Notes: generated by a model from the letters alone, not told the origin. Shown: positions 9,489 through 18,245, numbered from the stretch's first letter. The stretch: DNA of 64,000 bases from Candidatus Eisenbacteria bacterium (GCA_016235265.1 JACRLI010000014.1:104207-168206); one strand, 5' to 3'. Program-made: numbers and translations.

Positions 9489-11523
9489 TCGACGTCGCCT
9501 CCAGGCGGGCCAGGTCCGGCCAGGTCGTCTTCGCGCGCGCCAGCGCCTCGCGCAGCCGCGGCACCAGGCCCGGGGACAGGGCCCCGGGCGCCGATCCCGC
9601 GAGCCCCGCGGTTTCCAGGAACACCCGCGCCACCTCGCCCGCGCGCGGCCCGCCGCCCGCGCCGTGCTCCGCGATGTCGGCAAGCGCGGCGGCGGCCTGC
9701 GATCCGTCGGGGTCGCGCGCCAGCGCCTCGCGGTAGGCGGCGCGCGCGGCGTCCAAGTGTCCCGCGCAGCCCAGCGCCAACGCCCGGTTGTAGGCTGCCA
9801 CGGAGTGGCCCGGCGCGAGGGCCAACGCCCCGGCCGAGGCCCGCGCGGACTCCTCGAAGCGCCGTTGGCGGAACTGGATCCATCCCAGCTCCACCCAGCG
9901 CTCCGGGTCGCCGCGGCCCGTCGGACCCCGCATGGATTGGAACACGCACGACTCGGCCTCCGCAAGGCGGCCCAGCCGCGTGTAGGACTGGGCGAGCACG
10001 AAGCGCGCCGCCGGTTCCTCCCGGATCTTCAGCCCGCGCACCAGCAGGGCCACGGCCACGGAATCGTGCCCCAGCTGCGCCTCGTGCCGTCCCAGCCGGT
10101 ACCACGAGTAGGACAGGTTGGGGTCGATCGCCAGCGAGAGGTTCGCGTGGCGCACCGACAGGCTCCGGAGGCGCTCCCGGGTGGAGTCCGCGAGGTCCGG
10201 CCGGTTCGCGCGCAGATCGTAGAGGCTGGCCAGGTCGCCGTGGACCACCGCGTCCTGCGGAGCCTCGCGCACCAGGTGGCGGTAGAGCCCGATGTCGTCC
10301 GACCACACCTGCCCCGCCAACACGAAGCCGGCCGATCCCAGCGCCACGGCCGCGGCGCACGCCGCCGCCCGGGCGGGCGCGGGCCAGGGCAGGCGCGACA
10401 ATCTCCATGCCGCCAGCGGCAGGAACGCCAGCGTGGGCACGTAGAGCATGCGGCTGGCGGGCACCCCGATGGCGCAGCCGGGGGCCAGCAGCAGCCAGGT
10501 TGCCAGCCAGGCGGCGCGCTCCCCCCGGCGGGGCAGGAGCAGCCATCCCGCGACGAAGAACAGGGTCCACGCGATCACCGCCGCCAGCGGCGGGCGGCCG
10601 AAATCCGTCGGCACGAATCGCTGGTTCAGGAACAGCGGCCAGGGGGCCAGCAGCGTGCGGGTCTCGATCATCAGCGTGGCGAACATGTGCATCGGCGGGG
10701 GGTAGGCGGAGATCGTGCGGTGCTCGAGCGCCAGTGTGCGCAGCCCCGCGGCGGCGGCCACCGGAACCCCGGCGGCCAACAGCCGGGCGGCCACGCGCGC
10801 GGCCCCCGCGCCGGCCACGTTTGCCCGCGGCGCGGTCCACTCGTAGAGCAGCAGCGCCGCCGGGCCCACGTAGCCCAGCTCCTTCGAGAACGCCGCACCC
10901 GCGGAGCACGCGGCGAGCCCGGCCAGCATTCCGGGGGAGAGCCGCGCCGCCCGCCGCTCCCGGGCCCAGGCACCCAGGGCCAGCAGCAGGAACAGCCCCA
11001 CCAGCAGGTCGGTGCGGCCCGAGATGAAATCCACGTTCTCGTTGTGCGGCGGCCACGCCGCGAACAGCGCCCCCGCGGCCAGCGCCACGCCGGCCCCCAG
11101 GCCCAGCTCGGCCGCCAGCAGCGCCAGCAGCCCGGCGGTGCCCGCGTAGATCGCGGAGTTCACCAGGTGGTAGGGCCCGCTCCAGGGGCCCGAGAGCGCG
11201 TAGTTGACGATGTAGGTCACGGTGGTCAGCGGGCGGTAGTAGTCGAAGTACTCGGGGCCGCCCGGCTTGGCCGCCCAGAAGCTGCGAAGAAAGGCCGCGG
11301 GCACGTTCCCGAGCCGGTGGACAAAAGGGTCCCCGGGGATGAGCAGCACATCGTCCCACAACATGGGGCCCTGCGCCGCCGGCAGGCTCACCAGCAGCGC
11401 CAGCGCGGCGGGCAATGCGAAGACCAGCCAGCGCGGGGGAGATTGCCACCAGGGCGCCGGGACCCCTGCCCGGCGCTCGGCGGGACGCCCGGACCCGGCG
11501 GCCCCGGTGGGGCTACATCTCAT
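9475..11523 (-). CDS. TMTC-like membrane glycosyltransferase with C-terminal TPRs (copy 1)
   Basis: This 682-residue protein has the same architecture as its downstream neighbour. There is a WDD motif in the first loop (MLWDDVLLIPGD), EYFDYYRPLTTVTYIVNY, the SGRTDLLVG segment, about ten membrane helices and a TPR tail. The start overlaps the 3' end of the nucleotidase gene by 11 bases, so the run is probably one transcript. The two copies keep the same motif order but differ across the membrane part, so the duplication is old or has diverged in specificity. The WDD Asp residues are the expected catalytic/metal site by analogy with GT-C transferases. Confidence 0.8.
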   Translation of the reverse strand: MRCSPTGAAGSGRPAERRAGVPAPWWQSPPRWLVFALPAALALLVSLPAAQGPMLWDDVLLIPGDPFVHRLGNVPAAFLRSFWAAKPGGPEYFDYYRPLTTVTYIVNYALSGPWSGPYHLVNSAIYAGTAGLLALLAAELGLGAGVALAAGALFAAWPPHNENVDFISGRTDLLVGLFLLLALGAWARERRAARLSPGMLAGLAACSAGAAFSKELGYVGPAALLLYEWTAPRANVAGAGAARVAARLLAAGVPVAAAAGLRTLALEHRTISAYPPPMHMFATLMIETRTLLAPWPLFLNQRFVPTDFGRPPLAAVIAWTLFFVAGWLLLPRRGERAAWLATWLLLAPGCAIGVPASRMLYVPTLAFLPLAAWRLSRLPWPAPARAAACAAAVALGSAGFVLAGQVWSDDIGLYRHLVREAPQDAVVHGDLASLYDLRANRPDLADSTRERLRSLSVRHANLSLAIDPNLSYSWYRLGRHEAQLGHDSVAVALLVRGLKIREEPAARFVLAQSYTRLGRLAEAESCVFQSMRGPTGRGDPERWVELGWIQFRQRRFEESARASAGALALAPGHSVAAYNRALALGCAGHLDAARAAYREALARDPDGSQAAAALADIAEHGAGGGPRAGEVARVFLETAGLAGSAPGALSPGLVPRLREALARAKTTWPDLARLEATSNGAR

Positions 11524-13027
11524 GCGGCATGAGCCCCACGGGGGATCGGAAGTAGAAGTTGGACGGGTAGTGCAGGAAGTTGCTCACGCGCGAGGTGTAC
11601 AGGCACGCGAAGTCCTTGAGCTGGTGACCAAAGCGCGTGATTTCGTTGTCCTCGCGGAATACCGAGCCCCAGTGGCGGTTGTAGGCGTTGCTGCACTTGC
11701 GCCCCAGCACGTCAATCTCGGAAGTGTGGCGCGCCAGCTCCTCGCGCAGCGCGCCCATGTTCCGGCGCAGCGCCTCCAGCCGGGTGCGGCGCCGCGCGGC
11801 CTTGGCCTCCGACGCGCCGGGGTCGGTGAGCGCCAGCGCGCGGAACTCGCGCTCGGCCGCGGCGCGGCGCAGCTCCACCCGGTCGCGCGCGTCGATGAGC
11901 GCCGCCAGCTGTTTGAGGTCCTCGGCGATGGTCCCGGTGACGCCGACCTCCGCCTCCACCTCCGGCACGATCATGGCGGTGCGCCAGCCCAGGGAGCGCT
12001 TGGAGCGCAGGATGTCGCCGTAGGTGTGGTCGCCGAAGTACAGGACGCGGTCGCCGGCGGCGTCCAGGATCTTCTGGAGAAACGCGGCGTCCCCGCCGCT
12101 GTAGGCCGGCACGCCGAACTGCTCCTCGAGGTGGCGGGGCGCACCCGGCCCGTCCGGCGGGTGAAGTCCCTGCACGTGGTTGGCCCCCGAGAGGAAGTAG
12201 CCGGGCTTGCCGGCGTCCACCACGATGAGATCGAAGAACTCGCGCCAGTTCCGGCGCCCCGTCTCCGCCGGCGGGAGCAGGTACGACATCAGTGCGTCGG
12301 TGTAGTACAGTTCCGAGTTGGTGAGCAGGAACAGCTTCCGGCCGCTGCGGCGGAAGTCCTCCAGCGTGGGGGCCAGCAGCGGGTCGCGTCGCAGGAACTT
12401 CTCCGGCGAGCCGACGATGGGCGTCTTGATGGCGCCGTCGCCGTGCGCCCGGTCGATCATGGCGCGCACGTCGCCGTACACGGTGGAGTAGTCCAGGTCG
12501 CAGCGACCTTCCTTCTGCTCCAGGAACTCCACCAGGCACATGAACAGGTACACCTCGGGCAGGTGGAACAGCGTGTCCACCGAGACGTGGGTGGTGTGCG
12601 CCAGGTGGAACTTCTGGGCGCGATAGATCTCCCGCCGCGCCTGCGTGCCGAGCCGCTGCCGGCCGTGAAAGCCGCGGGCCACGAAGTTGAAGTAGTCCAT
12701 CTTGAGCACGTTGCCGCGGTCGCGGTCCACCACCAGGCCGCGGATCACGTAGGCCGGGTCGTATCGGAAGTTGCGGATCTCGGGCGGGTAGTTGCGCTCG
12801 GTCACCAGCTTGTCGAGGGTGGCCTCGAAGGCCAGCTTTTCCACCGGCAGCGGGTCGTAGTGGGCCAGGGTATGGTCCAGGTCGAACCCGATGGCGGACA
12901 CCGAGGAGAAACGCAGGTTGCGGTTCACGTACACCCGCTCGGCGCGGGGCACCGCAGGCGGCGAGAATCGGCTGTGCGAGGCGCGCGGTCGGTTCCGGGT
13001 CGGGCGATCAGAGGTCACCGGGGCCAT
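11513..13027 (-). CDS. HAD-superfamily 5'-nucleotidase (IMP/GMP-type)
   Basis: The 504-residue protein is of the HAD-IG cytosolic 5'-nucleotidase family. It has motif I IGFDLDHTLAHY (nucleophile and acid/base Asp), a central FLLTNSELYYTD (motif II), and a late YFGDHTYGDILRSK motif IV. A helical stretch precedes the C-terminus, which ends with FYFRSPVGLMPHEM. It should dephosphorylate purine nucleoside monophosphates in the cytoplasm. ATG 13027 is only 6 bases from the ATG of the divergent gene and lacks a good ribosome-binding site. A start near 12952 (GTG) would still keep the whole conserved domain. It heads the seven-gene minus-strand run. Confidence 0.82.
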   Translation of the reverse strand: MAPVTSDRPTRNRPRASHSRFSPPAVPRAERVYVNRNLRFSSVSAIGFDLDHTLAHYDPLPVEKLAFEATLDKLVTERNYPPEIRNFRYDPAYVIRGLVVDRDRGNVLKMDYFNFVARGFHGRQRLGTQARREIYRAQKFHLAHTTHVSVDTLFHLPEVYLFMCLVEFLEQKEGRCDLDYSTVYGDVRAMIDRAHGDGAIKTPIVGSPEKFLRRDPLLAPTLEDFRRSGRKLFLLTNSELYYTDALMSYLLPPAETGRRNWREFFDLIVVDAGKPGYFLSGANHVQGLHPPDGPGAPRHLEEQFGVPAYSGGDAAFLQKILDAAGDRVLYFGDHTYGDILRSKRSLGWRTAMIVPEVEAEVGVTGTIAEDLKQLAALIDARDRVELRRAAAEREFRALALTDPGASEAKAARRRTRLEALRRNMGALREELARHTSEIDVLGRKCSNAYNRHWGSVFREDNEITRFGHQLKDFACLYTSRVSNFLHYPSNFYFRSPVGLMPHEM

Positions 13028-13033
13028 CCTTTC

Positions 13034-14032
13034 ATGCGAACGATGAAGATACCACAGCCGTGGACGGCGGAGGAGGTGCGCGCCGCGCACGCGGTGACCT
13101 CCGCGGGACGGCCCTACCTGTACCTGGCCTCGCGGCTGCTGGCCGACCCGCTGCCGCGCACGGCATTCGAGGTGGCCTACGCCTCCATGCGCGGTGTGGA
13201 TGACGCCGTGGACGAGCGCGCCGCGGGAGCCGGCGGGACCGAACTGCGCGCCGGAGTGACCCGCTGGCTGGAGCGGGCGCGCGCCGCCCGCCGCGGCGAG
13301 CGGGGGACCGGTGACGTGATGCAGGGCGCGCTGGCCACGCTCTTCCGCGTGTGCGAGCTGCCCTTCGAGCCCTGGGAGCGGTTGGGGGCGGCGCTGCTGG
13401 AGGACCTGAGCCGCGACGGCTTCGAGACGCTCGAGGAGTTCCTGGCCTACTCCGAGGGCGTGGCCGTGGGCCCGGGCCGGCTCTTCGCCATGCTGATGAG
13501 TTCCACGTCCGCCGGGGGCCGCCACGTGCCTCATCCCGCTTCGCATCACCCCGCCTTCGCCGAGCTGGCGCGGTTCACCTACCTGGTGCACGGACTGCGC
13601 GACCTGGCCCGCGACCTCGAAGGGCCCATGCGGGGCACGGCCCTGGCGCCCCGCGCCGAGCTGCGCGCCGCGGGGCTGGATCCGTCGGCCCTCACCACCG
13701 GCCCGGCCGCCGCCCGGAACGCCTGGGTGCTTTCCGTGGCCGGTCGCGCCCGGGCCATCCGCCGGCGCGCCGGGGATCCCTGGCGGCTCCCCGGCCAGGA
13801 GATGCCGCCCGGGGCGGCCTTCGTGCTGGCGTTCCTGGTGTCGCTCTACGAGCGCCAGTTGGGCCGCATCGAATCCCGGGGGGGCGACGTGTTCTCCGAC
13901 TCCCACCGGATGGGCTCCGGGGACGTCCTGGACGCTGCACAACTCACTGTCTCCCAATACCATGGCGCTCCGGAAGACTGGCGCGAGCGCCTCCAGGCGG
14001 AGCTGGGGGACGGGGCCGCTCCGCGCGCCTGA
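13034..14032 (+). CDS. Squalene/phytoene synthase family protein
   Basis: The protein is all-helical with 332 residues (ATG 13034; ATG 13043 is an equal candidate). It carries the first aspartate-rich motif in the form MRGVDDAVDE (residues 52-61) and a second D-x3-D pair in LRDLARDLEG (190-194). Trans-isoprenyl synthases of this family condense two prenyl diphosphates head-to-head, or act in hopanoid/carotenoid routes. The second motif departs from the usual QLTNILRDVGED form, so the product cannot be named. No other terpenoid gene is nearby. There is no Shine-Dalgarno-like sequence before either start. Confidence 0.75.
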   Translation: MRTMKIPQPWTAEEVRAAHAVTSAGRPYLYLASRLLADPLPRTAFEVAYASMRGVDDAVDERAAGAGGTELRAGVTRWLERARAARRGERGTGDVMQGALATLFRVCELPFEPWERLGAALLEDLSRDGFETLEEFLAYSEGVAVGPGRLFAMLMSSTSAGGRHVPHPASHHPAFAELARFTYLVHGLRDLARDLEGPMRGTALAPRAELRAAGLDPSALTTGPAAARNAWVLSVAGRARAIRRRAGDPWRLPGQEMPPGAAFVLAFLVSLYERQLGRIESRGGDVFSDSHRMGSGDVLDAAQLTVSQYHGAPEDWRERLQAELGDGAAPRA

Positions 14033-14151
14033 ACCGGCCCTCGTCGCGGCGCCGCATTCCCTCCGGATCCCCGGCTCCCCGGCAGCTCCCGCCCTCCGAG
14101 ACTCCTCCCGGCGGTCTTCCTGGAATCCCCCGCGTACCCCCGGCATCCAAA

Positions 14152-14169
14152 TATGTGTTGCAACACATA
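14152..14169. promoter_or_regulatory. Palindromic operator for the MarR-type regulator
   Basis: TATGTGTTG followed directly by its complement CAACACATA makes a perfect 18-bp palindrome 20 bases before the regulator start. Size and position suit an autoregulatory MarR dimer site. Confidence 0.7.
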
Positions 14170-14189
14170 ACTGAGAGAGGGCCCAGATC

Positions 14190-14666
14190 ATGGGTGAAGT
14201 GTTGGCGAGGCGACTGAAGCAGACCCGGTTCGAGTCCAGCCACCAGGAGGTGCTCCTGAATCTGCTGGTGGCCGCGGACTACCTGAAGGCGTGTGTGATG
14301 CGGGCGCTCCCCGGGGACGGACTCAGCGTTTCGCAGTACAACGTGCTTCGCATCCTGAGGGGGGCCGGCCCGGAGGGGCGCACCCGCTGCGAGATCGCCG
14401 TGCGGATGCTCGACCGCAACCCCGACGTGACGCGCACCCTGGACCGACTGGACGCCGCCGGCATGGTACAGCGGTGTCCCGGCACCCTGGACCGGCGCAC
14501 CACGGTCTCGCGCATCACCGCGAAGGGGCTGGGCGCGGTGGATGCCATTGACGGCCCGATGCGCCGCGAGACGCGCCGCGTCATGGGCAGGCTCACCGAG
14601 GCCGAGCGCTTCGAGTTGAGCCGCCTGGTCGAGAAGCTCTACGGCCCGGACCTGGAAGCTGATTGA
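14190..14666 (+). CDS. MarR-family transcriptional regulator
   Basis: The 158-residue protein has the MarR winged-helix fold. There is an N-terminal dimerisation helix, a helix-turn-helix around SVSQYNVLRILRG...CEIAVRMLDRNPDVTRTLDRL, and a wing with the typical D-R-R sequence (TLDRRTTVSRIT). Members bind a short palindrome as dimers and release it on a ligand or oxidant. The perfect palindrome at 14152-14169 lies just upstream, so autoregulation is likely. The next gene in the same direction is a YceI-family protein; MarR-YceI pairs are common, and YceI is the probable target. One Cys (C35) lies in the N-terminal helix region. Confidence 0.88.
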   Translation: MGEVLARRLKQTRFESSHQEVLLNLLVAADYLKACVMRALPGDGLSVSQYNVLRILRGAGPEGRTRCEIAVRMLDRNPDVTRTLDRLDAAGMVQRCPGTLDRRTTVSRITAKGLGAVDAIDGPMRRETRRVMGRLTEAERFELSRLVEKLYGPDLEAD

Positions 14667-14716
14667 AATGTCGCACGGCGCCCGCGCATGGCGGCGTGCG
14701 AAGTGAATTCAACATG

Positions 14717-14741
14717 TCCGGGAGGCGCCGCGCCTCCCGGA
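14717..14741 (+). repeat. Inverted repeat between marR-type gene and yceI
   Basis: A stem of about 11 bp (TCCGGGAGGCG and its complement) closes a 3-base loop. No T run follows, so it is more likely an RNA-processing or partial attenuation structure than a full terminator. Confidence 0.55.
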
Positions 14742-14782
14742 TCCCCCGAGACCCGGGACCCACAGCGAAAGGAATGTCACTC

Positions 14783-15409
14783 ATGAAACGTCGCACGCTC
14801 GTCCGCACGCTCACCACCCTGGGCCTGGCCGCGGCCGTCTCCGCGCAGGCCGCCCCGGTCAGCTACAGGATCGACCCGTCGCATTCCGAGGTGGGCTTCA
14901 CCATCCGCCACCTGGTCAGCAAGGTGCACGGCAACTTCGCGAAGTTCAAGGGCACCTTCACCTACGACGCCGCCAACCTGGCCGCCTCCTCGGTGACCGT
15001 GGAGATCCCCACCGCCAGCATCAACACCGGCGTGGAGCGGCGGGACAATCACCTTCGCAGCGCGGACTTCTTCGCCGCCGACAGTTTCCCGACCATCACG
15101 TTTGCCAGCAAGTCCGTGAAGCCGCTGGGCAAGGACAGCTTCGAGTTCACCGGCGACCTCACCATGCGCGGCGTGACGCGTCCTGTGACGCTGACGGCAA
15201 ACGTGCTGGGTTCCGGCCCGGGCGCGGACGGCGTCGGCCGCATGGGCTTCGAGGCCGTCGGCAAGCTGAACCGCAAGGACTTCGGCGTGCTGTGGAACCA
15301 CCAGCTCGACAAGGGCGGGTTCGTGCTGGGCGACGACGTGAACCTGAACATCACCGTCGAGGCCATCGAAGGGGCGGCGCCCGCGCCCGCGCCGGCGCCA
15401 CAGAAGTAG
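14783..15409 (+). CDS. YceI-family periplasmic lipid-binding protein
   Basis: ATG 14783 is 9 bases after AAGGA and begins a signal peptide (KRRTLVRTLTTLGLAAAVSAQA). The earlier ATG at 14774 is too close to the site. The 208-residue precursor has the YceI lipocalin-like fold: YRIDPSHSEVGFTIRHLV at the mature N-terminus, NHLRSADFF in the middle, and GKLNRKDFG near the end. The family binds isoprenoid-type lipids in the periplasm and is often induced by stress or acid. A Pro-Ala tail ends the chain. Co-transcription with the MarR-type gene is likely because no full terminator separates them. Confidence 0.9.
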   Translation: MKRRTLVRTLTTLGLAAAVSAQAAPVSYRIDPSHSEVGFTIRHLVSKVHGNFAKFKGTFTYDAANLAASSVTVEIPTASINTGVERRDNHLRSADFFAADSFPTITFASKSVKPLGKDSFEFTGDLTMRGVTRPVTLTANVLGSGPGADGVGRMGFEAVGKLNRKDFGVLWNHQLDKGGFVLGDDVNLNITVEAIEGAAPAPAPAPQK

Positions 15410-15463
15410 CCGCGCTTCGGACCCGTCGCGGTGGGGCCGGAGCAGCTCCCGGACTTCCGGGAC

Positions 15464-15517
15464 GCGAAACGACAAAGGGGCGGGACGCATGCGCGTCCCG
15501 CCCCTTTGTCGTTTCGC
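15464..15517. terminator. Long bidirectional terminator hairpin
   Basis: A perfect 25-bp stem with the 4-base loop ATGC lies between the convergent yceI and CHAT genes. The stem carries an AAAGGGG / CCCCTTT block and GTTTCG at its base, so it can work in both directions. Confidence 0.8.
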
Positions 15518-15553
15518 TGCGGGCCGGGGCGCTGAGGCTCCCGGCCCGGACGG

Positions 15554-18238
15554 CTACTCCCTGCGGCCGCGGGCGGCTCCTGCCAGCAGCACGATCACCA
15601 CCAGCGCCAGCGTGGCCAGCGCCACCGCGCCGACCCACGGGACCACGCGCAACTCCGGCGCCAGCCGGACGGACTCGAAGGCGGAGCCCAGCACCAGGAA
15701 CGCCGGGCCCGGTGCGGCGGAGTCCGCAGCCGCCGCGGCGCGCGCGGCGCTGGCCCCGGCCTGGAGCCGGGAGTGGAACGCGGACATCCAGGCGGATGTG
15801 GGATCCGCGTCCCCCCGCCCCGGTGCGGCCCCCGGAGGGCCGGACGGCGGAGGGCCCCCCACCTGCACAGCGACGACCGAGACACCGGTTTCCAGCGCTG
15901 CGTGCGCGCGGGCCAGGGCCGCGAGGCCGGGGGATTCCGCCATCGCGCCTCCCGCGTGGTTCCCGCCGGTGGCGCGCGCCGCAGCGGGCCCCAGGAGGAC
16001 CGTGCACCCGGCACGCTGGGCGATCCGCACGGGGGTGCCCACGGCACGGCCGCCGGCTCCCGCGCGGAACCAATCCGGGCCGGGGCCCGCGGAATCGGGT
16101 GCCTCCGGGGTGCCGTTCCCCTCCGATACCGGCGACAGCGAGCCCGGCGCGACTCCCACCCACGAGGAGCGGCCCGTGCGCGCGGCCGGCCGCGTCGAGA
16201 GCCACGCCCACGAGCCGGCCGAGGCGGCCACCGCGCGCGCCGGTTCGGCAGCACCCGCGGTGCCGGCGGCCGGGTTCGCCTGCGGCGGGATGCTCCACGG
16301 CAGGCTGGACGGGACGGTCACCATTTCGGGGTCGGGGACGAGCACCAGGCGGGTGAGCCCCGGCGGCAGGCGGGGCTCGACCGGCCGGGCCAGCCGGTCC
16401 CGAAGCATCGCGGCGGAGCTGTCGCTGCCCCGCGAGGCCAGGCGGCAGGCCGGCACCAGATCCAGAGACGGGCCCAGGTCCACCCGGACCAGCGAATCGT
16501 GCGTGGCAATCCACACGCAGGCGCCGTCGGCCGCCAGGGAGTACGTGAGCAGGGCCTCGCCGGGGCGCAGCGCGCGCTGCACCTCGGATACGGCCGCGGG
16601 GCGCAAGTGGCGCGCGGCCAGGAGCCGGGCGTCCACCGCGGACTGCAGGCTGTCGGCGGCGCGCACCAGGGGCAGCCAGCCGTCTTCGCCCGCCGGAGGG
16701 CGCGCGCGGGATGCGGCCAGTTCCACGGCCAGGGCGGATGCGAGGGCCCGCTCCTGCGGCGTCCAGAGGCGCAGCCGCGCGGCGCCCGGACCCTCCAGCG
16801 CGCGCAGCAGCGCCGCGGCGCGGGCGTCCTCCTGCAGCTGCCAGCCGCGCGCCGGGTTGGGCTCCATGAGCGCCACGTTCAGGCGCCGACGCAGCAGGCC
16901 GTCGCTCGCGACCCAGGCCGGCACGCGCGGTCCGTCCTGCATCCAGCGGGCGGTCTCGGCGCGCGACAGAGCCGCCGCGGCGCGGGCGTACCAGCGAAAC
17001 GCGGCGTCCGGTCGGGCATCGAGTGTCTCGGCGTCCCCCAGGGCCTGGTCCGCGGCGGCCTCCATCTCGGGCTCGCCCAGGCGCAGCGCTTCGAGGCGCG
17101 CCCTCGTCAGCTCGACGCGCGCGGAGGCGGTGCGGTGGTCGGCCAGCGAGGCCAGCCCGTGCAGCAGCGTCGCGCCCAGGGCGATCGAAGGGGCGGCCGC
17201 GGCGCCGTGGCCCGCCACCGCGCCGGCCCAGGTGCGCGCGCCGGCGGGGTTCGAGGAGTGCAGCTCGATGCGCCCGAGGGCCAGCGCCGCCCGGGCTGCA
17301 ATGTCATTCGCCCCGGCCGCGCGGGCCGCCGCGCGCAGCGCCAGGTAGATCGTGGCCGCCGAGTCCGAATCGCCGCCGGTCCACGCCAGCGCGCCTCGCC
17401 GCTCCAGCAGCGCGAGCCGGATCTCGCCGGTGGAATCGGCGGACGAGAGCGGCTCCGCCTGGTCCAGGTCGCGGGCCGCGGCAGCGTACCAGCCGGTCTC
17501 GGAATTCAGATCCGCGTGCGCCAGGAGAAGTGCCGCGCGCGCCCGGGGCGGCAGCGGCGCCACGTCGCCCCCGCCGCCGGCGCCGGTGAGCATCGCCTCG
17601 GCGGAGGGCAGGGCCCGCTGCAGGTACAGCTGGCGCGCGCGCGCGGCGGCCGCCAGCGCGGCAAGGCCGGGATCGCGCGAATCCTGCGCGGCCCGGGCGG
17701 CGCGCTCCAGGTGACGGCCCCGGGCCAGCGCGTCGTCGAGGTCCTTGTCGATTGCGGCGCATTGCAGCCATAGCCGGGCCTGTTCGCGGGGCTGGCGGGC
17801 GGCCTGCGCAGCCTGCTCCAGCAGCGCCACGGCCTGGTCCGGGCGGCCGTCGCGGCGCTCCGCCTCGGCCAGGGCGGCCAGGGTGCGCGCCACCCCGGAG
17901 GAATCCCCGCGAGCGCGCCACAGCGGCAGCGCGGCGTGCAGCACGATGCGTGCGCGCGCCCCGTCGCGACCCAGTTCCACCTGGCCGATGCGGAGCAGGG
18001 ACACGGCCTCCATCGAGTCCAGCCCGGTGGCGTGGGCCAGGGCGTAGGCACGCTTGTAGTGCTGAAGGGCGGTGGCGGGGGAGGACGCGGCCAGCTTGGT
18101 GCCCCGCTCCAGCTCCTGCTGGAACGCTGCGATGGGATCGGGGGCGGCGGGCCTGGCCGGGCTCGCGAAGAGCCCCGCGAGCACCAGGCAGCCGGCGCAA
18201 GCCAGGGAGGCGGGTCGGCGCGGGGCGCGGTTGGACAT
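15554..18238 (-). CDS. TPR protein with degenerate CHAT domain and C-terminal membrane anchor
   Basis: ATG 18238 gives 894 residues with a signal peptide (ASLACAGCLVLAGLFASPARPA). Residues ~40-530 are tetratricopeptide-like helices. A CHAT-like region follows (PGEALLTYSLAADG, LVLVPDPEM, TVLLGPAAA). It then passes almost directly to the segment that normally lies after the catalytic core (ALETGVSVVAVQVGG...WMSAFHSRLQAG). The usual THG/GHG histidine and SACxT cysteine segments are absent, so proteolytic activity is not expected. The C-terminus has a transmembrane helix (VGAVALATLALVVIVLLAGAA) with a short basic tail. The predicted -10 box lies only 7 bases before the ATG. The role is probably scaffolding. 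Confidence 0.72.
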   Translation of the reverse strand: MSNRAPRRPASLACAGCLVLAGLFASPARPAAPDPIAAFQQELERGTKLAASSPATALQHYKRAYALAHATGLDSMEAVSLLRIGQVELGRDGARARIVLHAALPLWRARGDSSGVARTLAALAEAERRDGRPDQAVALLEQAAQAARQPREQARLWLQCAAIDKDLDDALARGRHLERAARAAQDSRDPGLAALAAAARARQLYLQRALPSAEAMLTGAGGGGDVAPLPPRARAALLLAHADLNSETGWYAAAARDLDQAEPLSSADSTGEIRLALLERRGALAWTGGDSDSAATIYLALRAAARAAGANDIAARAALALGRIELHSSNPAGARTWAGAVAGHGAAAAPSIALGATLLHGLASLADHRTASARVELTRARLEALRLGEPEMEAAADQALGDAETLDARPDAAFRWYARAAAALSRAETARWMQDGPRVPAWVASDGLLRRRLNVALMEPNPARGWQLQEDARAAALLRALEGPGAARLRLWTPQERALASALAVELAASRARPPAGEDGWLPLVRAADSLQSAVDARLLAARHLRPAAVSEVQRALRPGEALLTYSLAADGACVWIATHDSLVRVDLGPSLDLVPACRLASRGSDSSAAMLRDRLARPVEPRLPPGLTRLVLVPDPEMVTVPSSLPWSIPPQANPAAGTAGAAEPARAVAASAGSWAWLSTRPAARTGRSSWVGVAPGSLSPVSEGNGTPEAPDSAGPGPDWFRAGAGGRAVGTPVRIAQRAGCTVLLGPAAARATGGNHAGGAMAESPGLAALARAHAALETGVSVVAVQVGGPPPSGPPGAAPGRGDADPTSAWMSAFHSRLQAGASAARAAAAADSAAPGPAFLVLGSAFESVRLAPELRVVPWVGAVALATLALVVIVLLAGAARGRRE

Positions 18239-18245
18239 GGCGCGC

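Noticed and set aside
7017-11027. A 1336-codon open frame on the plus strand, and similar long antisense frames at 4087-5457, 5938-7800, 15773-17773 and 55510-58755.
   Set aside because: They lie opposite genes with clear motifs, are dominated by Arg/Pro/Gly/Ala, and show no domain. High GC keeps stops rare on the other strand.
15554-18238. Calling the first CHAT protein an active protease, with His in GGNHAGG as catalytic.
   Set aside because: This His is not in a THG/GHG context and no SACxT cysteine follows.
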